Assembly (NCBI GenBank): GCA_947471745.1
Contig: CANJKZ010000137.1
Location: forward strand, 4,418,001-4,482,000
Reading direction: 5' to 3'
DNA length: 64,000 bases
From: Closterium sp. Naga37s-1
Lineage: Eukaryota > Streptophyta > Zygnematophyceae > Desmidiales > Closteriaceae
Shown here: positions 63,022-64,000 of the stretch, one piece after another
Layout of the letters: every line of letters begins with the position of its first letter
Position numbering within the stretch: the first letter of the stretch is position 1
Program-made: the position numbers and the translations under genes
Notes under the pieces: model-generated
Seen by the model: the letters and a program-made list of their open reading frames with translations, nothing else
Told to the model about the DNA's origin: nothing
Database searches by the model: none

Positions 63022-64000
63022 GCTGGCAATAACGGGGGAAATCTGACAATTCTGGACGAAAAATGGAATTTGGTCAAATGGTGTAATCTTTTAATGATTT
63101 GCTGCTGTGAGGAAGAGAATAGGGGCATATTTATAGTTGTAAGTCGTCAGCCAAGACTGAATCTCCCACATTTCGTGGAATAGCGTCGCGATTCATGGCT
63201 GCGCGGGTGGATTCTAGCGTTGAGGACTGAAGGAGATTTCTCAAGGGGGAGGTTCTTCGGAGGGGCGAAATGTGGTGTTGGCAAGATTTGGGGCAAATTT
63301 GTTGACGCAATTGCGACTCGCAGAACGAAACATGCGCCTCGGCTACAGAGATACATTCAACTTGCGGTATCAGGCAAAGCATGAGATTATCTGATATTAG
63401 CTGACCTGGTAAGCGTCTCGCATCGCGCTCGAACACTCGCAACTTCAATGGAACTACCCGAAATCCCAAAATACAAAATCCTGGTTTCTTACCTGGCTTT
63501 CCGCTGATTGCGGATCACTTTGCCCGAACATCTGTGCAGTTTGAATCTGCCCCATTTTTTATCAGCCGCTTCCCCCCCCAACCTCCCACTAAGGCTAGAC
63601 TTGGTTTGGGAAAACCCGGGAACGAGCCTGGCCGCTTCGCTCAAAAGACGGCGGCGGCTCGTCCCAGGCTGAGGTGGGCGCGGGGGGAGGAGGAGGGGGG
63701 AAGGGTGGAAGCCTGGAAGGTTTCTTTGTTGACGGCGGAAGCCAGGCGTAGCGCCTCGGCTTGATGGTGCGATATACTACGTTTCGAAGCTTTCGTTTAC
63801 AAGTACTGCTAACTTCTAACGTAACTCATATCTGTAATTCGAAACTGTTTCCTACCGTACGTAACACTCACGCAGACTTCTCACTCCATGATTTTACATC
63901 CGGGCCGAGTTATGCTAACCTATTAGTTCAAGCTCAACGTCAAATAACCATTTTCTTGGTGTGTTGTCTCTTGCAATCAATAATAACAATAACAGTTCAC
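63022..64000. other. Upstream flank of the signal-peptide exon
   Basis: No gene recognised. 63560-63760 is GC-rich, with a run of mostly G around 63680. Confidence 0.45.

Overview
The window looks like nuclear DNA from a streptophyte green alga or a closely related lineage. It holds a plant-specific PLATZ zinc-binding factor, plant-like MCM3, AP-1 mu and cytosolic glutamine synthetase, and genes with many GT-AG introns. Copia and chromodomain Ty3/gypsy retrotransposons sit between the genes. A charophyte such as Closterium is my guess for the genus, not something the sequence proves.

Layout. 1-5157 (+): C-terminal part of MCM3. 6021-7198 (-): a PLATZ gene. 9290-13810 (+), 15621-21096 (+) and 29538-30640 (+): three tandem paralogues encoding secreted proteins built from 120-nt phase-1 EGF-like exons. 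The first looks intact, the second carries two lesions, and the third is a broken stub. 21475-29243 (-): a decayed copia element with a complete 1,232-bp TRIM-like element (143-bp LTRs, 5-bp target duplication) nested in it. 30640-32812 (+): a degenerate copia fragment ending in an LTR. 32899-33163 (+): a gypsy integrase scrap. 33297-38815 (-): a young, full-length chromovirus with 327-bp LTRs and a TATAC target duplication, one amber codon in pol and a Cys-to-Ser change in the gag zinc knuckle. 39147-43276 (+): PRP17/CDC40. 44840-47791 (+): glutamine synthetase. 48585-50758 (-): a secreted Ala/Pro/Thr/Val-repeat protein. 53336-58649 (+): AP-1 mu adaptin. 59451-59924 (-): last exon of a His/Asp-rich and Cys-rich protein. 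62901-63021 (-): a signal-peptide exon.

Three patterns cut across the genes. First, the introns of MCM3, PRP17, GS and AP1M contain partial, diverged, same-strand copies of neighbouring exon edges. Many keep a splice site, and one PRP17 copy joins two exons with no intron between them. This looks like tandem duplication of exon segments feeding intron growth or intron birth. Second, short perfect palindromes of the form TTGAG-NNNN-CTCAA with self-complementary centres TCGA, GCGC or AATT recur in introns of nearly every gene and sometimes lie between duplicated segments. Third, minisatellites have amplified splice-site-containing sequence in the EGF genes.

The genes do not form one pathway. 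MCM3 (replication), PRP17 (splicing), GS (nitrogen assimilation) and AP1M (vesicle traffic) are housekeeping genes. The EGF genes, the repeat protein and the His/Asp/Cys protein appear to be lineage-specific secreted or wall-associated products.
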